Shown piece by piece: positions 1 through 6,793 of a DNA stretch of 9,580 nucleotides (positions within the stretch are counted from its first letter, which is position 1; the number at the start of each line of letters is the position of its first letter). Origin of the DNA: DASXTB01 sp036505615 (GTDB lineage Bacteria > Acidobacteriota > UBA6911 > JACQSX01); contig DASXTB010000084.1 of NCBI GenBank assembly GCA_036505615.1, positions 1 through 9,580 of the forward strand. The letters are read 5' to 3'. Below the pieces are notes generated by a model. That model had not been told where the DNA came from. It did not search any database and worked only from the letters and a program-made list of their open reading frames with translations. The translations under genes and the position numbers were made by a program.

Positions 1-296
1 TTCACCCCGAGATGGCCGCAATAATTCTGGTGCTGCCAACACCGTTCATAACTGAGGGAGACATCCACGGAAATTATCGGCTCGATCTGCCCCCGGGCCA
101 ATATCGGCTTACTGCATGGTCGGAGCGATCACAATCGGCGACTACTGAAATCAAGGTCGCCGGCGGCGCTGTCAGCGTTCCTGATTTGGTTCTGGACGAA
201 TCAGAATTTGTTGGAATGCCCCACAAGAACAAATTCGGCCAGGACTATCCCGGTACCATTTACGATCCGCTAAAAGGCGAGAAGAACAAGCATTGA
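1..296 (+). CDS. C-terminal part of a secreted carboxypeptidase-regulatory-like (cupredoxin-associated) protein, 5' truncated by the window edge
   Basis: The open frame enters from before base 1 (first full codon at base 3) and ends with TGA at 294-296, so only about the last 97 residues are visible. The first residues read HPEM. In plastocyanin-like or methylamine-utilisation-type proteins this motif usually follows a cysteine (CxIHPxM) and supplies copper ligands; the cysteine would lie outside the window. After it comes a small beta-sandwich segment, with GNYRLDLPPGQYRLTAW typical of carboxypeptidase regulatory-like domains (a G-x-Y turn followed by PPGxYxLxxW). The tail ends in charged residues (KGEKNKH). 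The ATG at base 12 is an internal methionine of the HPEM motif, not the start. The gene converges on the PHP-hydrolase gene at 1045-3354 across a long repeat-filled gap. The family assignment is fairly firm; copper binding is inferred from half a motif. Confidence 0.75.
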   Translation, partial: HPEMAAIILVLPTPFITEGDIHGNYRLDLPPGQYRLTAWSERSQSATTEIKVAGGAVSVPDLVLDESEFVGMPHKNKFGQDYPGTIYDPLKGEKNKH

Positions 297-368
297 GATT
301 ATGGTTTTTTAAAATATAGTTGTAGTCTGAGGCCCGCAGGGCCGGCATTGAGTAGGCCCGGCCGTAAC

Positions 369-791
369 CCGGATTATTCATAAACTTTCACCGCGGAGGA
401 CGCAGAGCCGCAAAGATTTGGTTTAGACGCCGAAGGCGTCGAAGAGTATAGGCGGGGGCAGAGCCCGCCTCAGGCGGGCGACGCCCCCGGTCGACTTCCC
501 CAATATCGACCTGCGCACCCTGTAGGGGTGCAACAAAATTTCCCGATGATTGACCCGAGCCGGTCTTCCCCCAAAAAAATACATCCGCGATTCGTGTGGC
601 ACTCCTTCAGGGTGCATACCCTTGATGGGTGTCGCAAACCGGGGGCGCCGCGCAAAAAGCGCGCTCTGCCCCCGGCTATACTCTATGACGCCTTCGGCGT
701 CTGCGTCTGCGGCTTGCATCCTCGCTGCCTAGATTGGGTTGCGGCCCTGCAGCGCTAGGTCCTCTGCGGTGAAAGTTTATGAATAATCCGG
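369..791. repeat. Inner inverted-repeat pair of the nested element
   Basis: Bases 369-400 and 760-791 are reverse complements at 31 of 32 positions (arm begins CCGGATTATTCATAAAC). Bases 426-464 and 663-701 match at 36 of 39 positions, each carrying the 15-base near-palindrome GACGCCgaaGGCGTC. Bases 479-491 and 638-650 match at all but about one position (CCCCCGGT core). The central part, about 492-637, contains smaller imperfect palindromes: 515-531 (GCACCC, 5-nt loop, GGGTGC) and 599-615. The right side has about 30 extra bases (near 702-734) without a partner on the left, so the structure has diverged or gained sequence since it formed. Confidence 0.85.
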
Positions 792-824
792 GGTAAGGCC
801 GGGATCATGATTCAAAAAGAACCG

Positions 825-910
825 GAGCGCTGAAGGCGCGGCATTCGATCTTGGCAACATTTAGTGGAAGAGAGAGTCGTCCTCGGCTCAATGACGCGCC
901 TTCGGCGCTC
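825..910. repeat. Inverted repeat nested between inner and outer right arms
   Basis: Bases 825-840 (GAGCGCtgaaGGCGCG) and 895-910 are reverse complements at 15 of 16 positions, separated by 54 bases of unremarkable sequence. Each arm is itself a near-palindrome around GCGC-GAAG-GCGC, resembling the GACGCCgaaGGCGTC core of the inner pair. This block has no counterpart on the left side of the larger palindrome, so it looks like a separate later insertion of a related unit. Confidence 0.75.
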
Positions 911-1044
911 TGATCCTATTTATCTTTGTAATCCCGCCCTGACGGGCGGGCCTACCCAATGGCGGCCCTGCGGGCTTCAGACTACACGTTATATTTTAAA
1001 AACCATAAAAAGCGTGGACTACCCATAGGGGACGGCTGAAATTT

Positions 1045-3354
1045 CTACGGAGTGTCGCACTCGGCGATCAGCTTCTTGTACACTTCGCGCGCGTGGTCGT
1101 ACGCTTTCCGGGCCTCTGCCAGTTCAGCCGCCGATATCTTTGGGGCTTTCTGTGTCCAGCACTGGTTGACCGCCGCAAGACACCATTCGGCGCTTCTGCG
1201 TGACGCTCGGATGGGTTTGTTTGCCACGATCGCAAAGATAGGGTTGGTGTGCGCCGAAGGCAAGACGCGGAGAGCAATCCAACTACTCTGTGTGAGAGGG
1301 AAGTCAAACTGCAACGGGTAAACCTTGCCGTCAGCCAGGACCTTCTTGGTGGCCACCGATTTTCCATTGACCACCAACTCAACGGGAACTTCCCGGCTGT
1401 TGCCGCTGCGGGCACGCTCAATGTCCCAGTAGGGTTTCCGGTCTAAAGGAAGGTTGCGGATCTCCGGATGCGGGGCGGGATCCAGATAAGCTGCCACTTT
1501 GACTTCAGCTCGCGCGTTCCCCGAGGTGCTTAACTGGATTTCGCTATGTTTTGTTCCCGCTTCCATTCCGTTCACTTTGAAATCCATCAAGTGCGTCCTG
1601 CCGTCGGATACATAACTGCGCCCGTCGCGGATAGAATCCAGCCAGGCGCGGTAAGTCAAGGGGCCTTCCACGCGGGCGTAAGCGCGCCCCTGACCCACGC
1701 GATCGTCGGTAATGCAGGGAAAATCAGTCTCGCCGCTGATTCGAGTCCGGAACCCGACGTTGAGAGTGTGATACCAGATGTTCATCTCCCAAAGGTAAGG
1801 CGTATCGGCGGCAGAGATGAAATCGACACTGTCAGGATGTGCCACGTCTGCGATGTACTCGTTTGCGCCGATGCCATCAAACCCCGGGATTTCGTAGTTG
1901 GGAAGATCGTTACCCTTCACCTCCAGGCCCCAGCCTGAATGGGCGAATCCGACTACCGCGCCTTGCGACCTGGCCCAGCGCAGCAAGGGCAAGTCCCAGG
2001 TCGGCCACTCCTCGATCCGCTTGGCGCCCGGATAGTCCTGCTCTTTGAGTCCAAGAAAGACCAGATGACCTGCATGGCTGGATGGAAATCCAGAGACTTC
2101 CAGATCGTAGTGGATTAGTTGATCCGGTGTGGAAAGCGGGTTGTCCTGCCCGCTGAAGAATTGCTTCTGGTAATAGTAGCAGGGACCCCAGGTGAGGACG
2201 CATCCCACATTGAGCGCTTCTCCCTGAATTTGACTCCACATGTCTTTGGGCAAGACTCCTTGAGTCGGATTCTGGTAGTGAGAGCAGCCGGCGGCGTGAA
2301 TGTGATGATCTCCGGAATACCAGCCGAGCTTAGACGGATCAATCCATCTCTTCAGTTGGAAGGACAGCTCCGCGGGGCCCTTCTCAGCCACAGAGAACTC
2401 CCGTGTCTGCGCCAGATACTCAGGGCCGCGCGAGCAGGTCACAGTATACGAGCCGTCGGGCAGGCGGACTGTCTCCCCGTCGGCACGATAAACCTGTGGT
2501 TGAAAAGGGAAGTCTGGCGCCAGGCGCTTCGATGGATTGGGGTAGATTCGAGTGAGCCGATCGCGGAATACAAAGGAAGCGACAGCCGGTTTCCCGTTCT
2601 CGTCTCGCACTCGAAGCGTGACCGCGCGCGCAGGAAGCGCGTCAAAGAGGATCAAAACATCATTGCGAAATCCAATGTCCTGTGTTCCCTGCCCGACTGA
2701 GAAACTGAGTTGTGCGGAGCGCTCCCCTTTATCGCGGCTGGATACTTGCAGTATTTGATACTCCAGGCCAAGGCCCGAGAGGCGCTCGCGCATGGGCGGT
2801 CTGTTATAGATGGAGATATCGGCCCATCGCTCGGAAACGTCGGCGAATGTCAGAACAGAGGATGGTTCCGGGTCGCCTCTAGAAGGAACGTAGACGCGGC
2901 CGCTGTTGGGGCTCTGCACCGAAAGCGGAGCGGTCACTCCGGCCTGGTTTAAGATCTTAACCAGGAAAAGCCGTGTTCCACCCTCAACCAGTTCAGGTTT
3001 GGCAGCTCCCTGGTTTACTTTAACTCGGCTCTCGGGATTAATCTCAACCACTGCGAGTGCATACTTGTCGAGAATTTCCTGCAGCTGCGAGACGGCCGCT
3101 TTTTCATCTGGATTTGCAACTGCTTCGTTTATCCGCTGATGATCAGCAATTGAAAGAGGCTGGCCCAGGTAATCCAACGCAGCCTCGATCTGCCGCACTT
3201 GCTGCGCCAGCGGTTGAAGAGGGACGGAAACCGAGGGCATCGGGTGATGGTGCTCCTGGATCGGCTTCTCGGCCACAGCCACATGCAGCCGGCTGGCGAC
3301 GAAGAGGACTGAAATGACGGTTAAGATCAGAACAAATAGTCGTCGCAGATTCAT
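1045..3354 (-). CDS. Secreted CehA/McbA-type PHP-domain metallohydrolase
   Basis: A 769-residue protein with an N-terminal signal peptide (hydrophobic stretch about 6-22, likely cleavage after AVA near residue 28), so it probably acts in the periplasm or outside the cell. Residues 45-105 look helical. Residues about 240-325 form a beta-rich segment resembling a regulatory or adhesion-type sandwich (DENGKPAVASFVF, then LPDGSYTV). The PHP metallohydrolase domain spans about 345-600: GDHHIHA at 348-354 gives the HxH metal motif, followed by H427/H430, GFAHSGWG at 469-476 and GETDFP at 541-546, all expected metal or active-site positions of the CehA/McbA group. The C-terminus (about 735-769) is a charged helix. 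CehA and McbA hydrolyse the carbamate insecticide carbaryl, but most relatives have unknown natural substrates, so no substrate is assigned. The ATG start has a GAGGGAG ribosome site 7 bases upstream. The gene lies 64 bp after a small membrane-protein gene on the same strand. Confidence 0.9.
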   Translation of the reverse strand: MNLRRLFVLILTVISVLFVASRLHVAVAEKPIQEHHHPMPSVSVPLQPLAQQVRQIEAALDYLGQPLSIADHQRINEAVANPDEKAAVSQLQEILDKYALAVVEINPESRVKVNQGAAKPELVEGGTRLFLVKILNQAGVTAPLSVQSPNSGRVYVPSRGDPEPSSVLTFADVSERWADISIYNRPPMRERLSGLGLEYQILQVSSRDKGERSAQLSFSVGQGTQDIGFRNDVLILFDALPARAVTLRVRDENGKPAVASFVFRDRLTRIYPNPSKRLAPDFPFQPQVYRADGETVRLPDGSYTVTCSRGPEYLAQTREFSVAEKGPAELSFQLKRWIDPSKLGWYSGDHHIHAAGCSHYQNPTQGVLPKDMWSQIQGEALNVGCVLTWGPCYYYQKQFFSGQDNPLSTPDQLIHYDLEVSGFPSSHAGHLVFLGLKEQDYPGAKRIEEWPTWDLPLLRWARSQGAVVGFAHSGWGLEVKGNDLPNYEIPGFDGIGANEYIADVAHPDSVDFISAADTPYLWEMNIWYHTLNVGFRTRISGETDFPCITDDRVGQGRAYARVEGPLTYRAWLDSIRDGRSYVSDGRTHLMDFKVNGMEAGTKHSEIQLSTSGNARAEVKVAAYLDPAPHPEIRNLPLDRKPYWDIERARSGNSREVPVELVVNGKSVATKKVLADGKVYPLQFDFPLTQSSWIALRVLPSAHTNPIFAIVANKPIRASRRSAEWCLAAVNQCWTQKAPKISAAELAEARKAYDHAREVYKKLIAECDTP

Positions 3355-3361
3355 AAGACAA

Positions 3362-3368
3362 CTCCCTC
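3362..3368 (-). promoter_or_regulatory. Ribosome binding site of the PHP-hydrolase gene
   Basis: On the minus strand GAGGGAG stands 7 bases before the ATG at 3354-3352. Together with the signal peptide that follows, it fixes this start. Confidence 0.7.
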
Positions 3369-3382
3369 AATGGAAACGCGAG

Positions 3383-3413
3383 AAAATCCGAAATCCGCAT
3401 TCGGAAATCCGCA
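3383..3413. repeat. Short degenerate direct repeat (AAATCCG phrase) in a same-strand gene gap
   Basis: GAAATCCGCA occurs at 3390-3399 and again at 3404-3413, with a partial third copy (AAAATCCG) at 3383-3390. The array fills most of the 64 bp between the stop of the small membrane-protein gene and the ribosome site of the PHP-hydrolase gene. No hairpin with a U-run is visible, so it need not end transcription. Confidence 0.7.
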
Positions 3414-3418
3414 ATCAG

Positions 3419-3874
3419 CTACGTTTTCTGCTCTTTGGACGGAAGCAGTCCGGCCAGAGCGTAACCAATGGCTGACACCACGATTGCTATCAGGCCGTTA
3501 ACAACGAGGCCGACCAGCCGGATACTAACCGCCCGGCGTCCTCCGACGTAGGCAGGGACATTCAGTGCTTCAGGATAATTAAAGTACGTGTGAGTGTGCA
3601 GCAAGTATGAGCCTACGGTCCCGAGCAAGATCAGAATCTGGCTGGTCAAGCCAATAAGCAGACCGACCAGCATGGCGCCGCCAATTCCGTACCCCTTGTA
3701 TTTTTTTGAAAGCGCTCCCCAAATCAGTGCCAGATGGGTCTGAAGAATGACCATGGAAAAGACGCGATTGGCGGTCTCGTAAGGAACGCCTCTGGTTCCC
3801 ATGACGAGCCTGCCCACAAATGAAATCAAAAGCAGAACAATCGGAAAAAGTATAAATCGAAGCTTATCCGCCAT
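3419..3874 (-). CDS. Small four-helix integral membrane protein, function unknown
   Basis: A 151-residue, very hydrophobic protein with four probable membrane helices at about 6-25, 37-54, 64-92 and 117-144. I do not recognise a family. Between helices 3 and 4 is a polar loop with HTHTYFNYPEALN and a basic GGRR segment; the C-terminus is charged (SKEQKT). The start chosen is the ATG at 3874-3872, because AGGAG stands 5 bases upstream; the frame stays open 14 codons further upstream (to 3916) but without a comparable ribosome site. It sits 64 bp before the secreted PHP hydrolase on the same strand, so the two may be co-transcribed. The upstream rhodanese gene is 237 bp away across an inverted repeat, so this gene may begin its own unit. 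The helix count is well supported; no role can be named. Confidence 0.8.
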   Translation of the reverse strand: MADKLRFILFPIVLLLISFVGRLVMGTRGVPYETANRVFSMVILQTHLALIWGALSKKYKGYGIGGAMLVGLLIGLTSQILILLGTVGSYLLHTHTYFNYPEALNVPAYVGGRRAVSIRLVGLVVNGLIAIVVSAIGYALAGLLPSKEQKT

Positions 3875-3879
3875 CGCGT

Positions 3880-3884
3880 CTCCT
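3880..3884 (-). promoter_or_regulatory. Ribosome binding site deciding the start of the small membrane protein
   Basis: AGGAG on the minus strand, 5 bases before the ATG at 3874-3872. It favours this internal methionine over the open frame that extends to 3916. Confidence 0.7.
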
Positions 3885-3954
3885 GGAGTTTGGGAAGTGG
3901 GCGCATCATACCACAACGCGGCAGCGCCGCGACGAAAACGTGGGCGAGTAATTT

Positions 3955-4106
3955 TGGCCGCGAATGAACGCTAATCGGCGCCACCAGCGCTCAGCTCTGA
4001 GCTTTCAGCCTTCAGCAATCAGCTTTCAGCTACCAGCGGTCGGTAGCTGAAAGGACCACTACCTGAGAGCTGATCACGGAGAGCTGATACCGTTCATTCG
4101 CGGCCA
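3955..4106. repeat. Nested inverted repeat between the rhodanese and membrane-protein genes
   Basis: Bases 3955-3970 and 4091-4106 are perfect 16-base reverse complements (arm TGGCCGCGAATGAACG). The space between them is filled with a different degenerate phrase of the type TCAGCTTTCAGC, repeated several times in both orientations (about 3990-4090). The right arm ends 6 bases from the rhodanese stop codon. The arrangement suggests that the inner phrase was inserted into, or grew within, the outer one. It is a smaller version of the architecture at 299-1008. Confidence 0.85.
4023..4053. repeat. Perfect hairpin at the core of the inverted repeat
   Basis: CTTTCAGCTACC (4023-4034) and GGTAGCTGAAAG (4042-4053) form a perfect 12-bp stem with a 7-base loop. 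It lies downstream of the rhodanese stop on the minus strand. No T-run follows on either strand, so it is not a standard intrinsic terminator, although it could still stabilise the 3' end of the upstream transcript. Confidence 0.75.
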
Positions 4107-4111
4107 TATTC

Positions 4112-4480
4112 CTAGGCTTCGATAGGCAGATGTTTTTCCTTCCAGGCCTTCCAACCGCCATCCATGGAAATCGCCCGCTTGTAACCCATCTGACGGAGTG
4201 CGTCGGCAGCCAGCGCTGATCGAAAACCACCCCCGCAATACAGGATCAGCTCCTGGTTTTTGTCCGGGAATCTCGATTCGACATCGCGCTCGATGACCCC
4301 CTTGCCTAGGTGGATTGCGTCCTTCACATGCCCCTGCTGCCACTCGTTGTCTTCTCTGACATCGATAATTGTCAGCTTATCACCAGCCTGAAGGCGACGA
4401 GCAACTTCGTCTGCGTTTGTCTGCTTGATACGGGCCTTGGCCTCGTTGACAAGTTTCAAGAATGCTTCAGCGTGTTGCAT
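4112..4480 (-). CDS. Single-domain rhodanese-like protein (sulfurtransferase fold)
   Basis: A 122-residue cytoplasmic protein without signal peptide or membrane helix. A short helical N-terminus (1-20) is followed by one rhodanese domain: TIIDVRE at about 37-43, the EWxxGHVxDAIHLG segment at 46-59 (with H51), and the active-site loop CGGGFR at 82-87, followed by the usual helix (SALAADALRQMGY) and the closing MDGGWKAW motif at 106-113. C82 is the expected persulfide-carrying residue, so the active site appears intact. Single-domain rhodaneses move sulfane sulfur between donors and acceptors such as thiosulfate, thiols or cyanide; the partner is not evident here. The ATG start has GGGAGG 6 bases upstream. 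The gene lies 107 bp after the beta-barrel gene, across two short repeat phrases. Confidence 0.93.
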   Translation of the reverse strand: MQHAEAFLKLVNEAKARIKQTNADEVARRLQAGDKLTIIDVREDNEWQQGHVKDAIHLGKGVIERDVESRFPDKNQELILYCGGGFRSALAADALRQMGYKRAISMDGGWKAWKEKHLPIEA

Positions 4481-4486
4481 TGGGTA

Positions 4487-4492
4487 CCTCCC
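4487..4492 (-). promoter_or_regulatory. Ribosome binding site of the rhodanese gene
   Basis: GGGAGG on the minus strand, 6 bases before the ATG at 4480-4478; one of the strongest ribosome sites in the window. Confidence 0.7.
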
Positions 4493-4502
4493 AGTTAGTT
4501 GT

Positions 4503-4526
4503 CAGTTCCCAGTTCCCAGTTCCCAG
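4503..4526. repeat. 7-bp tandem repeat (CAGTTCC, three copies plus CAG)
   Basis: Three exact head-to-tail copies of CAGTTCC followed by CAG, just upstream of the rhodanese ribosome site. Confidence 0.9.
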
Positions 4527-4536
4527 CCAATCTAGT

Positions 4537-4578
4537 ACCTAACACCCAAGACCTAAGACCCAACATCACCCCCAACAC
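4537..4578. repeat. Degenerate ACCTAAGACC-type phrase
   Basis: A run of imperfect copies (ACCTAACACCC, AGACCTAAGACCC, then CCCAACACCC) lies between the CAGTTCC array and the beta-barrel stop codon. The strand bias (A and C only, almost no G) is unlike the flanking genes. Confidence 0.6.
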
Positions 4579-4587
4579 CCGCTTTTT

Positions 4588-5889
4588 TCAGAAGCTTTTC
4601 CTCAGTTTAACGTACAGCCGGGTATTGTCGCGATATTGACCCAAGAAATCATCACTATTGCCACCCAGAATCAAGATGCCCGCCTCTGCTTTCCAGGCCT
4701 GTGAAACCTGATACTGATAAGCAGGCTGCAGAAGGAAGCCATGGCCGGAAAAACGAATTATAGTCGTGACGCGAAAGCTGCTCCAGGGATTGATGGTTCG
4801 TTCAACCCTCCCCAGCAGAGAATGACCCAGGCCTCGATCCGGAAAACGAAACCTTCCAGCCTGAGAATTGGATTGGGAATGACCGAAAGAGCTATCGCCC
4901 AATATTTCACCCAGCAGGAACCATTCACCGTAGTGCTTGTCGGCGCCCAGAGCGTATTGCATATAATTGCGGTCATCTACCAGGGCGGAATCGTTCTCCT
5001 TGCTCTCCGGGCGAAAAAATGCCATTTCTCCCCGCACGCCTATCCCGTGGGGGGTAGCGGCAAAATCGCCGCCCATTACCTCAAGTCTTCGAAAGCTCCT
5101 GGCTAGATCCACTGTGACGGGTCGAGAAGGCGACGGGAGCGGCGTGAAGTTGGAGAGAGTCGGTGTAAAGGCAGCAAGGTCGTTCCATCCCTTGAAGTAA
5201 GAAAGCGAATAGTCCCAGCCTTGCTGCGTCCGGTCCCAACGGGCCGCGAATTGGGAGTTTGCAAACGTGCTGGGTGGAAGGCGGACGCTCGATCGAAAAG
5301 CAACGGGAAATGTGGGAAGCCCCTGAGGTAAAGGAAACCAGCGGCCATGCAGTAGAGGCAACCGCGTAGGAGTAAACAATGGAGTCCAAACGAGGTCCAA
5401 ACTGGAGGAACCGAAGTATCGTCGAACCCGGACAGCGGTCGTGCCTAGCCTCTCATTGTCGATCAGGTCCAGGTAGTCAAAGGAAGTTACATTGTCCGTC
5501 GGATTCCAGCCGTCGGCACGGCCCCATATTATCTGTTGCTTGCCGATGCGCAGATCCAAATTTCCCACCGGTACGTCCAGATACAACTCGCTGAACCCCA
5601 GGGCAGGTCTCTGATCCGTTCTATCTGACAGGCTCGCCGATCGACGGTCTATCTGATGCCGGCTGTCGATCCACAACTCAGGTGTTGCCGTGCAGGAAAA
5701 GTGTTTTAGCTTGAAATGCGTTTTCCACTGAACGTGGCTGTCTCCTTCTGCACGTGAGTCCTCCTGGTGCGGGACCCGGAAGTATAAATAACCGCGGTTT
5801 TCCCAAAACCCCTGGAACTCCCAGCGGGCCGGCTGACCATTTGTGTAAGCAGCGGTAAGGAGTATGAACAGTGGAAATTTAAGTCTCAA
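4588..5889 (-). CDS. Outer-membrane beta-barrel protein (DUF1302-like), TTG start
   Basis: A 433-residue protein. The N-terminal hydrophobic segment (MRLKFPLFILLTAAYTNG) is a signal peptide. The rest alternates short polar and aromatic strands, as in porin-like barrels, and the chain ends YVKLRKSF, with the terminal phenylalanine recognised by the BAM machinery. Residues 114-149 (RIGKQQIIWGRADGWNPTDN, then DYLDLIDNERLG) resemble the strand and loop typical of DUF1302-type barrels, which often sit next to LolA-like proteins and large exporters. This family link is from memory of motifs and is moderate. The start is TTG at 5889-5887: the next in-frame codons upstream are AGC, AAG, TTC, ATC, ATA and then a TAA stop, so no ATG or GTG is available and TTG gives a correct signal peptide. 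The ribosome site is weak. It follows the LolA-like gene by 118 bp on the same strand and probably provides the outer-membrane part of that system. Confidence 0.85.
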   Translation of the reverse strand: MRLKFPLFILLTAAYTNGQPARWEFQGFWENRGYLYFRVPHQEDSRAEGDSHVQWKTHFKLKHFSCTATPELWIDSRHQIDRRSASLSDRTDQRPALGFSELYLDVPVGNLDLRIGKQQIIWGRADGWNPTDNVTSFDYLDLIDNERLGTTAVRVRRYFGSSSLDLVWTPLFTPTRLPLLHGRWFPLPQGLPTFPVAFRSSVRLPPSTFANSQFAARWDRTQQGWDYSLSYFKGWNDLAAFTPTLSNFTPLPSPSRPVTVDLARSFRRLEVMGGDFAATPHGIGVRGEMAFFRPESKENDSALVDDRNYMQYALGADKHYGEWFLLGEILGDSSFGHSQSNSQAGRFRFPDRGLGHSLLGRVERTINPWSSFRVTTIIRFSGHGFLLQPAYQYQVSQAWKAEAGILILGGNSDDFLGQYRDNTRLYVKLRKSF

Positions 5890-5936
5890 GCTCTTGAAGA
5901 TTATTTACCAAAAACGTTGAATTTTGTTTATCGTTC

Positions 5937-5970
5937 TTTCTGCCTTCTGCGTTCCGCCTTCTGCCTTCGC
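5937..5970. repeat. Degenerate TTCTGCC repeat phrase
   Basis: TTCTGCC and CTTCTGC units recur about four times (5937-5970) in the gap between the LolA-like gene and the beta-barrel gene. Just beyond it, at 5994-6006, CATGAATAATCCG repeats 12 bases (ATGAATAATCCG) found at the edge of the inner inverted repeat near 779-790. Confidence 0.7.
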
Positions 5971-6007
5971 TAACCTATTGAAACGAAGTTCGCCATGAAT
6001 AATCCGT

Positions 6008-6793
6008 CTAAAACTCTTCGCGCAATGCGCGAAGCGTAAACAAATCGTCGGAAAACGGCCTGTTGTACTCCACGTCAGCGAGGCGAATTACGGTGCGGCT
6101 CCCGCGCTTCACGTCTTTCATTTCCAACTCGCGCGCCGTCCATACGTCTTGAATCCTTTCCAGACTGCGATATGCCATTATCTTCGCCAGTTCATTGTTT
6201 TTGTAGAATTCAGCCATTGCCAGCGTGAAATTGTCGCGATTCACCCACACGTAAAAATAGGAATACTGCGACTTCGTTTCCAGTTTCGGAATGGCTTTGA
6301 TCTTATAACAGTCCTGGTTTTCCAGTTTCTCGGCTCCTACAAGCTGGTATTCGCTGTCATCGACATCTCGCAACTCCATGTCCTCGTACGAGAAATCTGT
6401 GCCAAGAAAGCGGACCGATCTGTCCTGCGGAGCAATGCGCCGTTCGCGCTTGATAGCAGGGGTATAGAGCCACTGATCAGAGGGGCCTCTTCCGTGGCCG
6501 ATGATAAGCAGTCCCACTCCCTTTACCTCCGGGGGACTGGTGAAGCGAACCAAAATCTTGCTGTCGCCGCCAAAACCCTTGCGCCGGGACCGCCATGATT
6601 TTTTCAGCATTTTACCGTTGCGGTCGTACACTTCGAGACTTCCGTTGTGTTGGTCGCTGGAAGTGCGGACCTGACGGTCGACTTTCTGCATAATTTCGTA
6701 GGCGGAATCGGGATAAGCCGAGGAGGACCCGGTGAGCCACAAACACACTAAGACAACAATAGAAATAAATCTCGTTTGGTCCCGCTTATTCAT
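6008..6793 (-). CDS. Periplasmic LolA-like outer membrane lipoprotein-sorting protein
   Basis: A 261-residue protein with an N-terminal signal peptide (hydrophobic core about 9-21, likely cleavage after SSA near 26). There is no lipobox, so it should be soluble in the periplasm. The mature part has the signatures of the LolA-like family (Pfam LolA_like): KILVRFTSPPEVKGVGLLI (79-97), QWLYTPAIKRERRI (107-120), SVRFLGTDFSYEDM (126-139), and a C-terminal strand set ending EYNRPFSDDLFTLRAL. Such proteins have a half-barrel that shields lipid or lipoprotein acyl chains, and they commonly neighbour large inner-membrane exporters. The start chosen is ATG 6793-6791, which overlaps the permease stop by 8 bases (ATGAATAA), a typical coupling arrangement. 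ATG at 6805 or TTG at 6808 in the same frame would add 4 or 5 residues; none has a good ribosome site. The tight overlap with the permease supports joint function. Confidence 0.9.
   Translation of the reverse strand: MNKRDQTRFISIVVLVCLWLTGSSSAYPDSAYEIMQKVDRQVRTSSDQHNGSLEVYDRNGKMLKKSWRSRRKGFGGDSKILVRFTSPPEVKGVGLLIIGHGRGPSDQWLYTPAIKRERRIAPQDRSVRFLGTDFSYEDMELRDVDDSEYQLVGAEKLENQDCYKIKAIPKLETKSQYSYFYVWVNRDNFTLAMAEFYKNNELAKIMAYRSLERIQDVWTARELEMKDVKRGSRTVIRLADVEYNRPFSDDLFTLRALREEF

Larger units (their letters stand above)
299..1008. repeat. About 710-bp nested inverted-repeat element between convergent genes
   Basis: The gap 297-1044 holds no convincing gene and is mostly built of inverted repeats in layers. 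The outer arms are about 299-377 and 931-1008. Reverse-complementing the right arm reproduces the left with a few mismatches and small gaps; both begin TTATGGTT, then a T/A-rich stretch, GTAGTCTGA, CCCGCAGGGCCG and GTAGGCCCG. Inside lies a second pair (about 355-490 with 638-806). A third, smaller hairpin (825-910) sits between the inner and outer right arms. Short perfect GC stems also occur at 463-479 (7-bp stem, 3-nt loop) and 933-950 (7-bp stem, 4-nt loop). There is no transposase gene and I see no target-site duplication at the ends. Short open frames occur on both strands here, but because of the palindrome the two strands encode near-identical peptides (ending like ALPPxILxDAFGV), which argues against real coding. 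It could be a MITE- or REP-type composite, or a by-product of repeated insertion. It may also act as a two-way transcription barrier. Confidence 0.85.

Noticed and set aside
423..758. Overlapping open frames on both strands inside the palindromic region
   Set aside because: Both strands encode nearly the same peptide because of the inverted repeat; there is no ribosome site and no recognisable domain, so they are translations of repeat DNA.
299..1008. Classical insertion sequence
   Set aside because: There is no transposase coding sequence and no target-site duplication visible at the outer ends; kept only as a nested repeat.
2119..2700. 193-codon plus-strand open frame
   Set aside because: Fully antisense to the PHP-hydrolase gene, whose family motifs are clear; its own translation has no recognisable features.
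3875..3916. Upstream extension of the small membrane protein to an earlier methionine
   Set aside because: The extra 14 residues are polar and a better ribosome site precedes the internal ATG at 3874.
4023..4053. Intrinsic terminator after the rhodanese gene
   Set aside because: The stem is strong but there is no T-run after it on either strand.
4503..4526. Possible CRISPR array or regulatory iteron
   Set aside because: The 7-bp units are directly abutting without spacers and too short for CRISPR; there is no replication gene nearby to suggest an iteron.
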